A stretch of DNA of 64,000 nucleotides from Gnetum montanum (GCA_015680685.1 MNCI01003588.1:794183-858182); one strand, 5' to 3'. Shown: positions 9,778 through 21,291, counted from the stretch's first letter. The notes: generated from the letters alone by a model not told the origin. Translations and numbers: made by a program.

Positions 9778-11460
9778 TCAAAGAAGTCGTTGATGCCCTA
9801 AGGCAATTTCAACAGCAAAGGGGAGGATTCCCACCCCCCCTGCGTTGTGAGGATGCACTGTTTTGGCCCAAGTTACCAGGTGCATCTTTCCCCCCCCCCT
9901 ACCACCCGACCACACAAAATCGTGGATAATAGCATCGATTTTGGTGGCGACTCCAGCAGGCGGAGAGGCCATAGATGTAGCAAACCTCACCATGGACCCA
10001 AGCACCGTAGAGGCCAGTACGATTTTTCCTTTTCGAGACAGGAAACTATTCATCCATAGAGTTGTGCATTTTTGAATTCGCATAAGGAGGGCCTGCCAAG
10101 TTTGTAATCGATGCCAGTTGTGGATAGGGATTCCCAGATATTTATCGTCTACCTCTCCTGGCAGGATCCCTAGGATTTGGATGATTTTGCTGTGAACCGC
10201 TGGGTGGGTGTGCGTGAAAATTAGCGCTAATTTCCTAGTGTTGGGTGCCAGCCCCACTTCCTGCTGAAACCGATGCAACGCCCTTGTTAATGCCTAGGCC
10301 TGCGGCACTGCGGCCCTGGTGAAGATCATGGTGTCGTTAGCATAATGGGCGGTGAGGCAGGGGATGCCATGCATATTGAGCCCCTGGACCCCTTCTTTGG
10401 CACAATATATTTGCAAGAGGTCCATCATCATCAAAAACAGCAGCGGAGAGAGAGGGTCACCTTGATGGAGCCCTCATCCGGTCCTATGAAAACCCCACAG
10501 GTGGCCATCGATGTCCAGCAAAAAATGCCCTCCGCGTTGGATCTGCAGGCAGAGCTCCACGAAGGCCTTGTCAAAGCCTTTTGCTTGCATTACCGTCCTC
10601 AGAGCAACCCAACTCATGGAGTCGTAGGCCTTGGTTATGTCGAGTTTGATGCATAGGCCTGGGAGTTTTGCAATCTGAAGAGAGTGCTGGATTTCCTGCA
10701 GCAGTAGGACTTGGTCTTAGAGATGGCGGCCCTTTATAAAAGCAGCCTAATTTTTACCCACCAGGCGAGGCATGAGGGGCTGCAGCCTGGCCACAAGCAT
10801 GAAAGAGAACAAATGCACCAGCGAATTACAGACTTCGATGGGAGGAAAATCCCTGTGGAAGTGGGCGAATCCTTTTTTGGCAGCAGGACCACGTGGGCGC
10901 AGTTGATTTCTTTACGAACCTGTCGCCATGCAAGCATGCAATTAATGGCTTCAAGCAGGTTCGCCCCCAGCATGGACTCGAATTCAAGGAAGAATTCAAT
11001 GGGCCACTCGTCTAGCCCCGAGGCCTTGTTTGCCTGCAGAGCATTTCGGAGCTCCTGGCGCATGAATGGTAGCAGAAGACGTGAATTATCTGCCGGATTT
11101 AGAATTCTCTGCACGGACATTGAGATCAGGATGTTGGGCTGCCACTTCCAGACCTGCTACCAATACTGCAGCAGATTGTCCGCGCCAGAGTTTGGGTGCT
11201 TTGGGTCACCCTACAGGAAGCGCAGCAGCGGGCGTTGGCGTGTTCCGCGGTGTGCCTTCGCCGCTGCAAAAAAGAACTTCGTATGCTGATCCCCTGCCCT
11301 CAGCCACTGCACCCGTGCCCGTTGGCGCCAGTATTCTTCTTCTTCTTGGTGCAATAGTTGGAGCTTAGCCTGGAGGGTGAGCTCCTCGCAGGTATGGTCG
11401 GCCCCTTGCGCTTGTTGCTGCTGAATTGCTTGTAACTTGGCCTAGATCTGGGTTCGGTAC
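9778..11460 (-). pseudogene. LINE reverse transcriptase, decayed, with altered catalytic motif
   Basis: Minus-strand pieces line up with L1 RT. They start with the linker R-A-R-V-Q-W-L and G-D-Q-H-T-K-F-F (about 11260-11330), then K-A-S-G-L-D-E-W-P-I-E-F-F (K-A-P-G-x-D in active copies). Next are I-K-L-D-I-T-K-A-Y-D-S-M-S-W (about 10600-10650) and H-Q-G-D-P-L-S-P-L-L (about 10440-10470). The catalytic box reads Y-A-N-D (10325-10367) instead of Y-A-D-D, so a metal-binding Asp is lost. The frame 10278-9778 continues into the thumb (K-Y-L-G-I-P-I), and then the zf-RVT domain follows. At least one frameshift (near 10840) and several stops show inactivity. Confidence 0.85.
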
Positions 11461-13639
11461 CCTTTGAAACCGTATTTTCATGTTGCCTTTTCATGTATCT
11501 TGGGGGTAAATATTTTTTTTTTAAAAAAAAAACATGTTGCCTTTTCATGTAAATATTAAAAAAAATTTAAGTACATTAGATTAATAAAAAAAATGAGTCT
11601 AAAGAAAAAGCCCAATAGTTTTGAGATGCCTTTTGAAGTTTTCATCCTTACAACCAATCTTGAAAAATCTTAGAGCTAGGGTAGCAAAAGGATCAAGCCT
11701 TGTACTTATTCAGAAGAGTCCTCACAGGTTTCCACTTCTTACTAAAGGGTTTTTTGTAAAGAGAAGAAGAAAAATCTCTCTAAAGACAAAAGAACACATC
11801 AATAAAAAATAATGAATAAAAAGTAAGAGAAATTGAAAGCTTCCCATCCTTGAGCTTCCCATCAAGTTTGATTCTTGTAGGTAATGATAAGTTATAAAAT
11901 TCTAATTTGACTATATATCTTGAAGGTAATGTTGTTAAAATATATTCTACGTTGCTAAAAACCATCATTAAATATGAGTATTTTGGATAGCAATTTAGCA
12001 TAATTAAGGTTAAACTTAACGTCCAAGCTAACAAATACATAAATGATCAACTCTTCTTAATTATAATTAATCCTTGTATTATAGATGATCAAAAATATAT
12101 ATAGGCAGGAATCAAACATTTGATTGTAAGTGCAACCTAAGACATATAGCCAACATAATCCCGATACTTTATAAGAATTCTTCAAGTGACAACTTCTTTC
12201 CTACAGATAGTTTTAAGCCAAGAAGATATCCACTATAGCTACCTCTAATTGACATGGTAAGTTGAATATTAATAAACTATCCTTCAAATGTAGAAGTACT
12301 ATCTACAAATATATAGTTGAAACTACAGTTCATAAGATCATGCCAAAAAATGAGTCAGTTTCAATTTCAAAAATCTTTAACAGAAACAAAATAAAAAATG
12401 TGAAGACATAAAATAAAATAAAAAGGCGTTCACCTGTGTTGTAGGCGAGATGAACCGAGTTTGCAACGAAAAAGCTCTTCCTGGAAACCCAGGTCTCCAC
12501 CGATAATGCAGACCACGGATACTGCACATATGTAAAGGATTGGTGCTGCATCAGGACAGAAGGTGACACATTAAGACAAGATGGTTTGGCCTATGACATG
12601 CTGGAACAGGTGCATCTTATACTTATTATAAAATGAGGTTGGACATGGGTTTTCCATAGCTACTGGAAATGTGCTTTACTGATTTTCTTTCCTGCAAGTT
12701 TTGGTCTTATACATGGCTGAAGAATCTATGCTTTCATTTGCTTTTCATTTCATCATCAGGGATATTATAGTACTAAACAGTAAAGACGATGAATGTGGAG
12801 GATGTCACTAAAACAAAATATTTAAAGCTCCCAGCACTGTTTGCAGCACCCAAGCAATACATGAACGGTTGGTCAATGGTTCCGATAAAGTGAGATAATA
12901 TTTAATGAATGAAAGGTCATGGAGCAATTTAAATATATTTGATAGTTAAGCGGTTAGAATTTAATTCTAAAAAGCAACCAACCACCATTGCAGAATCACG
13001 TTGTTCAAAATTCCATGCAAGGACTGATTTTACTGGACAACGTAGTTTGGGTAATTGCCCAATTCGCAAACAGTGGTAAGACTGTCCACTTCCATGGTGA
13101 GACGGATTTCATGGAATCGGAATTTTGGTGTTCAATTCATGTATGCATGATGCAACTATGCAAGCAATGATTTGTGGGTATTGCAGTTGTTTCAGAAATC
13201 AGCTTTTAACGTCAGGAGTGTCTGTTTCGGAAATATTTTATATCCCACCGATCACTCGAAAGTCATAAGACTGCACATCGTAAGTCCAATGATAGAAGAC
13301 AGTATATTTCTCTTGGCCCAGACAGACGAAAAATAATAAATAGACGGTAGATTTGAAAAAAGCAGAATCTAACATCAGAAATATTCTTCTCATTTCAATT
13401 TCAATTTAATTAATACAGGAAAGCGTAGGACCTCCCTGGCTTTTAAAACGAGAAGCCATTTTTTAATATTTATAATTAAATAGTTTCAAAAGTGAATGGC
13501 AGTTAACAATGCCTTGAATTTCAAAAATAAAAGGAAAGCTTAGGCATAGTGCTGCTAAAATTTTTATTGATGAATTACTAGTAGATTAAAGAGGCACCTA
13601 TAAATCAATATTATGAAAATAAAAAAGAGTTAAAAGCAA
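11461..13639. other. Non-coding spacer
   Basis: No convincing gene. A 19-bp sequence (CATGTTGCCTTTTCATGTA) occurs twice at 11479-11497 and 11533-11551, around a poly(T)/poly(A) stretch. 12430-13330 has more balanced base composition than its surroundings and could be low-copy DNA, but its open frames (60-80 codons) show no recognisable motif. Confidence 0.4.
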
Positions 13640-14480
13640 TGTTGCTTCAACTAAAAATTTTTATAGATGTGCTGAAAGTGAATGTTTACAAAATAAAAAT
13701 TCTAATTTTTGGTTAAATAATAAAAAGATTGAGATTGTGGATGTATACAAATATTTGAGAGTGCATGCTCTCAAAATCATAAGTAGAAGCATTGCATATC
13801 ACCGAAACTGCAAATGGCTGGAAGACTTTATATTAAATGAAGATTAGATAAATAATCTTGGAATTGGTGGTTGGTTGATGATGAAGAGTTTGGTTTGTCT
13901 CTTCAGAGATATTTGATAAAATTGGAATGATATAGAAGATTAGCATAGCCCTAAGCAAGGATGGCACAATATTTGGACTTAAAAATTCCAAAATATCTTA
14001 TTCAAACAATTATGAAAGTAGAAACAGAAGTTGAAGCAATGCATAGGTTTTTAACATTTTACTTGAACAATAGAAATAACTTAGGAGAGATCATTGATGA
14101 TTATGGCCATAAAAATAGAACATTGATAATACTAATGTAATAATAAATTTAGAACAAGCTTAGAAACTTATTACATAGAAAGCTTTAGAAAGATGACAAA
14201 AGGGGATATACATTTTTTAAAAAATTAATTTTATTAAAAAATATTAAAGGTGGCACATATGATGAAACTAAATATCTAGATCTAGAAATTCCAATATCAA
14301 CAAGAGTACTAATTAGTAGGTTAAGAATTTGATCACACTGTATTTGAGATAACACTAGAACATGGAACAATGAGTAGCATTAAGACACAACATGCTAATT
14401 GTGATTATTGTAAATATTAGAAGATGATCACCATGTATTATTAGTATGTGGGTTATATTTATTTAAAGGAAAATGATTAA
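13640..14480 (+). pseudogene. Highly decayed non-LTR retrotransposon (LINE) 3' coding remnant
   Basis: Plus-strand fragments resemble the region after the LINE polymerase core: I-E-I-V-D-V-Y-K-Y-L-R-V (about 13730-13765, cf. V-x-x-Y-K-Y-L-G-V). Near 14290-14460 are I-S-T-R-V-L-I-S-R-L-R-I, T-R-T-W-N-N and E-D-D-H-H-V-L-L-V-C-G-L-Y, similar to the terminal R-T-G-x-H and E-D-x-x-H-x-L-x-x-C-P-x-Y blocks of some plant LINE families. No fragment is long, and the U6-like sequence lies in the middle. Assignment to a family is uncertain. Confidence 0.45.
13897..13968 (+). pseudogene. U6 snRNA-like sequence (pseudogene)
   Basis: The stretch follows plant U6 snRNA almost base for base. It starts with a GTCTCTTCAGAGA 5' stem-loop (GTCCCTTCGGGGA in U6), then GATAAAATTGGAATGATATA, then AAGATTAGCATAGCCC and GCAAGGATGGCAC. 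Most differences are C-to-T or G-to-A. The ACAGAGA box, which pairs with the 5' splice site in active U6, has lost two bases, and the 3' end after CAC diverges with no T-run terminator. No plant USE plus TATA at the right spacing is seen upstream. It is therefore a relic, probably retroposed or captured, rather than a working spliceosomal RNA gene. Confidence 0.8.
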
Positions 14481-15320
14481 CCCCTAGCTAGTCTTTGTAT
14501 GAGCTATTCAAGCTACTATTGTTAGTTTTGGGGAATTATTTAGAAAATATACTCAAGTTACATGAATATTGGATACATCTACTTTACTTAGAATTTATTG
14601 CTACTTATGTATTTTGCACAAGTTAATTTGTTTAACCAAGTGTAATGAAATATGAGTCTTAGTTTCAAAATTTTCAAATAAGGAAAACTTAGGAATAATA
14701 GCATTAAATTTTCAAGGGGAAACTTTTACATAATTTTCATATAGTATCTTTCTTAAAAGTTAAAACTAAAAAGAAAAACACACATTTTAAAGAGTACAAT
14801 TCTAAATATACATTAAATATGTGTTGGAATGTTTCCTTAAGAGAATAATGACACTTGGCATTGTAGCACCTAGATAATCAAGGCCACCTCTTAATGTAAG
14901 ACTTTGATGAAAAAATACATGAAATTTAGGAGAGTACTTCAAATTTCTATACTACAATTATTTCCTTCATCAAAGGAAAAGCTCTATATGGTAGATAATC
15001 AATTTAATGAGCTACTAATTATTAAATTCATAAAGCCTTTGTAAAAGAGATTAAAAACAAAATCTCCATTCAATAGGGTATTTCCATGTACATAAGGAAG
15101 AAAAGAGAGAATTAATATCCATAGGTACTTTCTTTGCTGACCACAACTTTAACTCAAAATTAAATCTCTGCACTCTAAAATGTCTTTTATAAATCACATT
15201 ACATCTTTGCTTGCAAAAGAAAAAAAGGATGTCAAGCCTAAGAATATTTTAAAAATTATCAAATATTATTTATTATTCCTACACAAATAACATAAGTAGA
15301 ATAGCATTGGATTTTTTTTA
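14481..15320. other. AT-rich non-coding DNA
   Basis: No ORF above background and no recognisable repeat apart from possible 3' sequence of the minus-strand LINE relic that begins at about 15330. Confidence 0.4.
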
Positions 15321-15329
15321 AAAGAAAAT

Positions 15330-15600
15330 CTAGGAGCTAAACAATAACATTCTCAAGCTTGTTGAGCAAAAGAACAATAAATAAAAATATGTTCAATAGA
15401 GTCTTCATGAGAGAAAATTGGAAAAAATGGATTATCAAATCCATGAAGTGATAATTGATGTCCAATATGAAGGATTTTATGTAATAAAGTCCAAGCAAAA
15501 AAGCTATATTATTTAAGAAACCCCAAGTTTCAATAAGTTCTTCAATCATTATATTCAATCATTTTTAATATCTTGAGTGTTCCATTTGTGATTAAGGATA
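15330..15600 (-). pseudogene. LINE zf-RVT domain remnant
   Basis: The minus strand, with frame changes, reads like the plant LINE zinc domain: W-x-L-L-H-K-I-L, a G-H-Q-L-S-L-H-G block, then H-E-D-S-I-E-H-I-F and Y-C-S-F-A-Q-Q. This compares with E-D/E-T-x-x-H-x-F-x-x-C. The first C-x-x-C pair is lost. It is a third, independent LINE relic, in opposite orientation to the one at 13640-14480. Confidence 0.5.
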
Positions 15601-16109
15601 TTAAAAATAGCTCTCTCTCTATTAAACTACTGTTAAGCTTTTGCAATAGAAAAATATATTATTTTAATATTATTAGGCCAAACCCAATTATCCTATAAAC
15701 AAGATTACAATTGAGAAGAAAATTCTTAAACACCTATTATGAAGAGTCTAAAAAGAGGACTATATGTTTTATCTTAAGAACTAAAATAGGTCAAATAAAT
15801 AATATTTTTTGATTTTTAGGTAAGCTTCGTAACAACTTAGTGAAACATGACACTAGAGATTTTTAAGCATTATCCTATACTATAGTTAAATTATTTATAC
15901 TTAATATAGTAAATATCATAACAATATCACAATTAAGGTTTTTAACCTTCATGACTTATGAAACTAAAATTTTTACTTACATTTAGGGAGACCCCTTGGA
16001 TATATGGGACTAAAATTCCTTTAAAGTAGACAACCCCGTTTTGTTGGGACAAGGCTAGGATGATGATGATGCTGAGAATATTTTGTATGGAATTTTTAAA
16101 AAACAACTC
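15601..16109. other. AT-rich non-coding DNA
   Basis: No coding signal. A segment at 16022-16075 (CCCCGTTTTGTTGGGACAAG followed by a short GAT run) looks like the tail of a SINE, but the body could not be matched. Confidence 0.3.
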
Positions 16110-16190
16110 AATGTTGTTGAGCAAAATCAACATGTGACCTAAGGTTACTAGGCCAAAATCCTTATCATTAAGCCAATACCTGATTGTTTT
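16110..16190 (-). repeat. tRNA-like SINE fragment, copy 2
   Basis: On the minus strand, AGGTATTGGCTTAATGATAA matches the A-box-like head of the other copies, followed by GGTCACATGTTGATTTTG in the B-box position. It ends just before the target duplication of element A. Confidence 0.45.
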
Positions 16191-16191
16191 A

Positions 16192-16196
16192 ATAAT
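16192..16196 (+). repeat. Target-site duplication of element A, left copy
   Basis: ATAAT directly before the 5' LTR TGATG, identical to 32023-32027 after the 3' LTR. Confidence 0.85.
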
Positions 16197-16682
16197 TGAT
16201 GGATCATGTTGTTGGGTTGTGTTGACATGATGACATTGATGCAACCCTGTCGATGTAGGTTTGGTACATTAACATGTACCCATTGATGTGGCACCTTGCC
16301 ATCACCTATAAATGTGTGCCTACCCACCACATTTATGGCAATCTTCCTTTAGTTGTGGCGAAGCTCTTACAATTTTTTCCTCTAAAAGTTGTAATATTAT
16401 TTGAGTGCCCACAGTAGGAGTAAAAGAAGTGTATGGATCTTTATTCAAGCACTAATGTACCTAAGCACCTCAATGTGAACGGCAATAAAGATAAACTTTT
16501 ATGATCAAACCTTGTAACACTTGGGATAGATTAATGATTTCTTTATGCATTTAATATTCATACAATTTACTTTAATATTTCTAAGTAATTAATTAATATC
16601 AATTAAATAGCACACATAAGTATGATCACTTTGAGCATATGCTAAGGTTTGGTAATCCTAGTAGCATATAACACTTGGTAAC
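16197..16682 (+). mobile_element. 5' LTR of element A, left part
   Basis: Aligns with the first half of the 3' LTR at 31166-31660 (for example the block CACATTTATGGCAATCTT in both). A TATA box CTATAAATG is at 16306. Interrupted at 16683 by element B within the phrase TTGGTAAC, which resumes at 23799 as ATAACCC. Confidence 0.88.
16678..16682 (+). repeat. Target-site duplication of element B, left copy
   Basis: GTAAC before B; ATAAC follows B at 23799-23803. The unbroken 3' LTR of A reads GGTAACCC at the same place, so the right copy has one G-to-A change. Confidence 0.75.
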
Positions 16683-17618
16683 TGATGAGACGCAATATGC
16701 ACAAGCTGCAATATCACATCGTCCCCTACGATATCATGTATGCGATATCGCGGTCCGTCACCAAATCTATAAATAAGAGGCGGCACTCCCCTTATTTCTC
16801 ATCCTAGGCTTAAAGCAGGGAAACTCTAGCAGATTGATCACTCCAGAGATAGAATATTTTCCATGTGCCCGCAGTAGGAGTCCCCAAGTGAACGGATCTT
16901 TATTCGAGCAGCTTTGTGCCTGAACGCAAGTTGTGTACAACAATAAAGACGAGCTTTGTGGATAAACCTTGCAGTGCATGGAATAGGTTTAATATATGTT
17001 ATTTATTACCTGCATTAGCGCGGCATGAGTACGACTTGATTACGAGCATTGACGAATGTGTACGGCTAATCAAGGAATCGGCTACTCATCGTGATTAGTC
17101 TCTCTCACCCTCAACTCCTAGAATGCGAGATGAATACAACTTGATTACGAGCATCTACGGATGTGTATGGCTAGTCAAGGAATCGACTGCTCATCACATT
17201 TAGGCTAGTTAAGTGCCTCAGTATGACCATTTCGAGCATGTGCATTACGTGTGGTGATCCCAGTAACGATTAGTGTTTGGTAGCCACAGTTGCATAGTTT
17301 AGGGTGTGTACGGTAAGTGGGAACGGATGCTAACGCGAGTTAATGTAGACTTAGTTCTTAGTTAGAGTTAGTTAGCCTTCTCAACCCTTCGCTCTTAGCA
17401 TAGAAGACATAAAACCATAAAAGACCATAAAAATCATATACCTTGGACTTACTTAACCACATACCGTGACAACTACAAGTAAGTCTGGGAAGACAACAAA
17501 TGATTAACCCCAAGTGTTGCATGGGGCATGTAGGCATTTAGTCTACGAAGTTCGACCAGATCGTGCATGCTATGCTCATTTCGTATCGTTGAGTGTAGGG
17601 GTACCTTGCCACTCATCA
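16683..17618 (+). mobile_element. 5' LTR of element B
   Basis: Starts TGATGAGACG and ends CACTCATCA just before the PBS. The TATA box (TCTATAAATAAG, 16767-16778) lies only about 85 bp from the LTR start, so U3 is very short and filled with ATATCGC/GCGATAT motifs. The R-U5 part is about 800 bp. Confidence 0.92.
16767..16778 (+). promoter_or_regulatory. TATA box in 5' LTR of B
   Basis: TCTATAAATAAG, repeated at 22947-22958 in the 3' LTR. Directly upstream are several ATATCGC half-palindromes. Confidence 0.7.
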
Positions 17619-17619
17619 T

Positions 17620-17637
17620 TGGCTCCGTTGCCAGGTA
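17620..17637 (+). promoter_or_regulatory. Primer-binding site of element B
   Basis: TGGCTCCGTTGCCAGG, one base after the LTR. It resembles the TGGCGCCGTTGCCGGGGA PBS common in Athila-type plant elements. Element A has the related TGGCATCATTGCTAGGGA at 24162. Confidence 0.7.
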
Positions 17638-17760
17638 CTAAGTGTTTGTGCGCCGAATAGAATATAAGGGATATCACTCACATCGTTGTGAGCCTTAACA
17701 AACCTTTAGGTTAATCAAAAGAGAAAAATTATATAATGGTGAATTAGCACACCAATAACA

Positions 17761-19715
17761 ATGCCTTCTTCTCATAAGAGCAACTCACCACCTAAGGACC
17801 ATACATGAGACAGTCGACAACATAAAAAACATAACCAAAATCAGCCAAGTCCTAAACAATACAAGATAGTTTATACTCATCCCGATGAGTATATTCCAGA
17901 CTTCACTTTTATCCTCCATCAAGACGAATAGCTACGATGGAGAGATTTGCAAGGTAACATTGTGTTACCCCCAGACCGATCAATCTCTCGCATGCTTTTC
18001 CATGCCTGACACAGATAGGCATGACTAAACTATATGTTGAATACGTTGTGGAAGATTTTGACATGAGGGATTATTATCCCACAGATGCCCAATGTATGAG
18101 AGACTTAAGGCAGGAGAGTCAACATGCACTTTTGAAGGGCAAGGTCCTGCACGTCCTTAGCGAAATAGGAGATGAGGAACCCCTTATCACGGGTTCTTTA
18201 GCAAACGATGTTCCCCCTCCTAATGATGGTGAGGAGGTTGGGTATCAGAACCTACGATCAACAATACATATCCCTGGTTTTGATGCCTGTGAATGCCAAC
18301 TATTCACAGAGGGAACAACCACTTATGCTAAGGATGGGTACTTAGATCGTCACCACGATCAGGGCCGTAGCAGCCGAAGAGAAGGTAAGAAACATCGTTA
18401 TGGCGATGGTTCCCCTTCTTCTTCTCCTTCATCCCATCACTCACCCTCTCCTTCCACATTTGGGTGCAACCACCATGAACATAAAGGTGAGGATAAAAGT
18501 AAGAAGAACGAAAGACCTTGATGGGAAAGTCGAGAGAGAGGACAAGGGCAAGGACATAGGGAGAGTAGGGAACAACGCAGACATCATAGGCATCATGAAA
18601 GAGATGATCATGATGAGCCCCTACTCACAACCTGAAGTATGCTTAACATAACAGAGGTAGTTAGGATTCCCACAAGGCATTTAAAAGATAGTCGGATCAA
18701 ACGATTAGACATGAACAACATCCCATGGTTTGAAGGGGGATATAATGCTGATTCGAAAAATCATTTACAGGCATTCCACGATTCTTGTGCCTTGCAAAAT
18801 ATAGAAAATGAGTGGCAAAAACTTAAGTTGTTCCCAAGGACACTCACCAAAGAAGCAAAGAGTTGGTATCAGTCCTTAGAACTGGAAACCATCAAGAGGT
18901 GGAGTACGATGCTAGAACTGTTCAAAGAAAAGTATCAAATGTACTCTAGAGTGTCCAATTTGCGTAAGTAGATCTAAGTCTAGAAGAAAGGTACACACGA
19001 ACCCTTGGATGCTGCCATGGCCCGCTACTACACATTGTTACATCGTTGCCCGGGCCATGGGTATGCTCAGTGGGATCAACTTTGCCACATCGTGGATGGG
19101 CTAAGGCATGAAACTAGAAGAACCCTTGGAACTTATGCCCAAGGGAGACTCTCACAACTTAGAGCCCATGAAGTACATAGCTTGTTGGAACAAGTAGCAA
19201 AAGAAGAAGGTGAGCTACGAAAAAGGGAAAGTGCGGAAGAATACAACCGTGACCCCTCTCTTCGAAAGAAGGGAGTGAAATTTTGTGATGAAGAGGATGA
19301 GTCACCAATCAAAGAGTTGGTGAATAGAAAGACCTTGCCGATCCAACAATTAACAACCGAAATAGTGGCTAAGGTAGATGACGTATGGAGTTCTTTAGAC
19401 TCTAAAATTGAAACTTTCTTAAAAAATTTAGAAGAGTCTAAGGTAGAACAAAGTAGTGACAAAGGTAAGAAAAAGTGGAGAGATTTAGGCCCTACACATA
19501 ACAAGGGTAAGGGAAAAATCACTAACTCCAATGTGGCTAATGACTTTGACACAGACAATGATGGTGGATGTGAGATCTACCACTATGACCATCCTAAGGG
19601 ATGTTGCCCCATCATCTCACATCTACAGGAGTCTGGGGTCTATGCACTTAATCCAAGACTCAACAAACAGCAAACACCCCAAAGGTTACCTTATCCACAA
19701 GATAACCCAAGGTAG
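17761..19715 (+). pseudogene. Element B gag polyprotein, interrupted
   Basis: Gag forms the virus-like particle that packages element RNA. Three open pieces make up this gene, after a short N-terminal piece (from the ATG at 17761) that is interrupted by stops. 18021-18521 is a hydrophilic N-terminal part ending in a Ser/His-rich tail. 18639-18971 is the retrotransposon gag core, with N-I-P-W-F-E-G-G, H-L-Q-A-F-H-D, W-Q-K-L-K-L-F-P and S-W-Y-Q-S-L-E. 19005-19715 starts H-R-C-P-G-H-G and carries Lys-rich coiled sequence, then a worn zinc-knuckle-like C-E-I-Y-H-Y-D-H-P-K-G-C-C. Few stops separate the pieces (after 18521 and 18971), so inactivation is fairly recent. The core is closely matched by element A at 24903-25094. 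The element-A knuckle keeps both first cysteines. Confidence 0.82.
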
Positions 19716-20204
19716 TTCCACTAGCCCTTAACATATTATCCAAGTGGAACTCCACCACAGCCCATCGGGCAGCATCAGTAGTGGCAATACCCACAGTCAT
19801 GGGGGATTCCATCGTCGAAACATCAGTACCCTTACCGACAGCCTGACCCTTATGGATATTATGTGTAGCAGCCGATTTCTCCAAGTGACTATATGAGTGA
19901 CACAACCCCCAACCATCACTACCAAGTTCAAGAGTACTTCAGAAGGACTCCTTCTCCTCCGGGAGACACTCCATACCAACACCATCCTCCTAATCCATCT
20001 GCACCTCTTCCACTAGTAGTAGTTCCCATAACACCTCCTGCTCCAACAATGTAAGGGGAACTTCCTCCTCAACCGCAGCAACGTCATGCTACGAGAGATG
20101 TAAATATCCAACCTGCTACTGGTTCTGACAACTGTAAAAAGAGAAGACCCTACTTCAGAACCAAAAGCCTAGACAAACTCTCGCAACAACAAGCGATTGG
20201 GGCC

Positions 20205-20879
20205 ATGTACACTCCTCCACCATCTAACACTTCGGAGCACCCTTCTATCCAAAATCAGAGCTTAACGCATATGGTTATGTTAATGCATACCGTAACTGAC
20301 TGGATCAAGGTAGGCCACCTTCTTAGAAAACTAACTGACCCTGGGAGTCCCTTAATCTATTTACAGATCACCAGAAATGAACCACATAGGGCTATTCTTG
20401 ACTTAGGTTCTGGAGTTAACTTGATTTCACAAGAGATGTATCACGCCTCAAACCTGCCCCAACTTAAGAAGAGCAACATCCAACTAGAGCTGGTAGACCA
20501 GTCCATCACCATTCCCTTGGGATTGGTGGAGGACATCATTACCACTGCATGTGGTTGGTCTTACCCAGCTAATTTCCTGGTGATTGAAGTAAACAACAAC
20601 GAAGGGGACTTCCCAATTATAATGGGAAGGGCATGGCTTAGTATAGTAGACGCATGCCTTAGGATCTTTAATCTTTCCTTGGAAATCTCTAAGATAAACA
20701 TTTGTGGAAAGATCGAGAAGAGAAAAGTTGCATGCATCACATATAGTGATTCATCGGGTGATGACATGGAGAAAATGTCTCCATGTAATAGGTGTGCTCT
20801 GGAAACATTGAAACAAAGATGCTTGTATGTAGCAACCACACAACTAGTAGTAGACACCCCCGTTGTTGACAGCTACTAG
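20205..20879 (+). pseudogene. Element B retroviral-type aspartic protease
   Basis: An open frame of 224 codons, which may be part of a longer gag-pro frame and so has no certain start. The active-site block A-I-L-D-L-G-S-G-V-N-L-I-S matches the A-L-x-D-L-G-A-S-[IV]-N-L-[ML]-P motif of Athila-type proteases. About 70 residues later F-P-I-I-M-G-R-A-W-L corresponds to the I-L-G-R-P-[WF]-L strand that closes the fold. The protease would cleave the gag-pol polyprotein. After the motif the frame continues about 60 residues (Cys-rich end) and then stops. RT would normally follow here, but none does. Confidence 0.8.
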
Positions 20880-21067
20880 AAGGAGTAGAAAAATATGCAT
20901 GGAACGAACTGGGGAAACCCATGCCAACAACGAAGGCATAGATACATTGGAATATGAGTGTCACCAACTTCCATCCCTTAATCTAAGATCATCAATCAAG
21001 AGAAGTTCGGCACTTCTAAGAAATTCAAATAGATGCTCATTATTTCAGATCTCTCCCTTACAACTTG

Positions 21068-21081
21068 GTCATGGGGGAGAT
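21068..21081 (+). promoter_or_regulatory. Internal polypurine-like tract of element B
   Basis: GTCATGGGGGAGAT resembles the true polypurine tract before the 3' LTR (GTCATGGGGGTATGA, 22820-22834). Element A has GTTGTGGGGGAGATT in the equivalent place at 26779-26793. Confidence 0.5.
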
Positions 21082-21270
21082 GGCCACCTATGATGATCAT
21101 ATGGGGCCCTTAGTTCTTTTTTGGTTTTTGTTTTACACATTTTTGTTTTACAACATTTTTTTCTTACACATTTTTGTTTTACAAATTTCTTTAACTTTTC
21201 TAAGTTTTTTTTTTACAACCTTCTTTAACTTTTCTTGTTTTTGTTTTACAACATCATTATAGTTTTTCCA

Positions 21271-21291
21271 TTGTGTGTGTGTGTGTGTGTG
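21271..21291 (+). repeat. (GT)n microsatellite
   Basis: About ten uninterrupted GT dinucleotides within the non-coding block of element B. Confidence 0.9.

Larger units (their letters stand above)
8318..11460 (-). mobile_element. 5'-truncated L1-type LINE
   Basis: The minus strand carries, in order, the linker before RT, an L1-type RT, a zf-RVT zinc domain, a 3' UTR and a terminal poly(A) (T-run at 8318-8327 preceded by CCGAA on the minus strand). The endonuclease and ORF1 that should lie beyond 11460 are missing, so this is a typical 5'-truncated insertion. The copy is richer in GC than its surroundings. No clean target-site duplication is visible, and a spurious 200-bp assembly duplication sits at 8795-8994. 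Confidence 0.85.

Noticed and set aside
11479-11551. The 19-bp direct repeat as target-site duplication of the LINE
   Set aside because: Both copies lie on the same side of the LINE. The poly(A) side at about 8318 has no matching sequence.
8279-11910. GTAGGTAAT...AGTTAT similarity on both sides of the LINE as a target duplication
   Set aside because: The match is too imperfect, and the right copy lies about 400 bp beyond the LINE end.
12330-13170. Host gene exons in a balanced-composition stretch
   Set aside because: Open frames of 60-80 codons show no domain, no convincing splice signals and no amino-acid pattern beyond chance.
13230-13330. snRNA promoter (TCCCACCGATC resembling the plant USE)
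   Set aside because: There is no TATA at the fixed spacing and no snRNA sequence downstream. The U6-like relic is over 600 bp away.
16022-16075. Au-type SINE tail
   Set aside because: A GATGATGAT tail and a C/G-rich phrase are suggestive, but the body and promoter boxes could not be matched in the same orientation.
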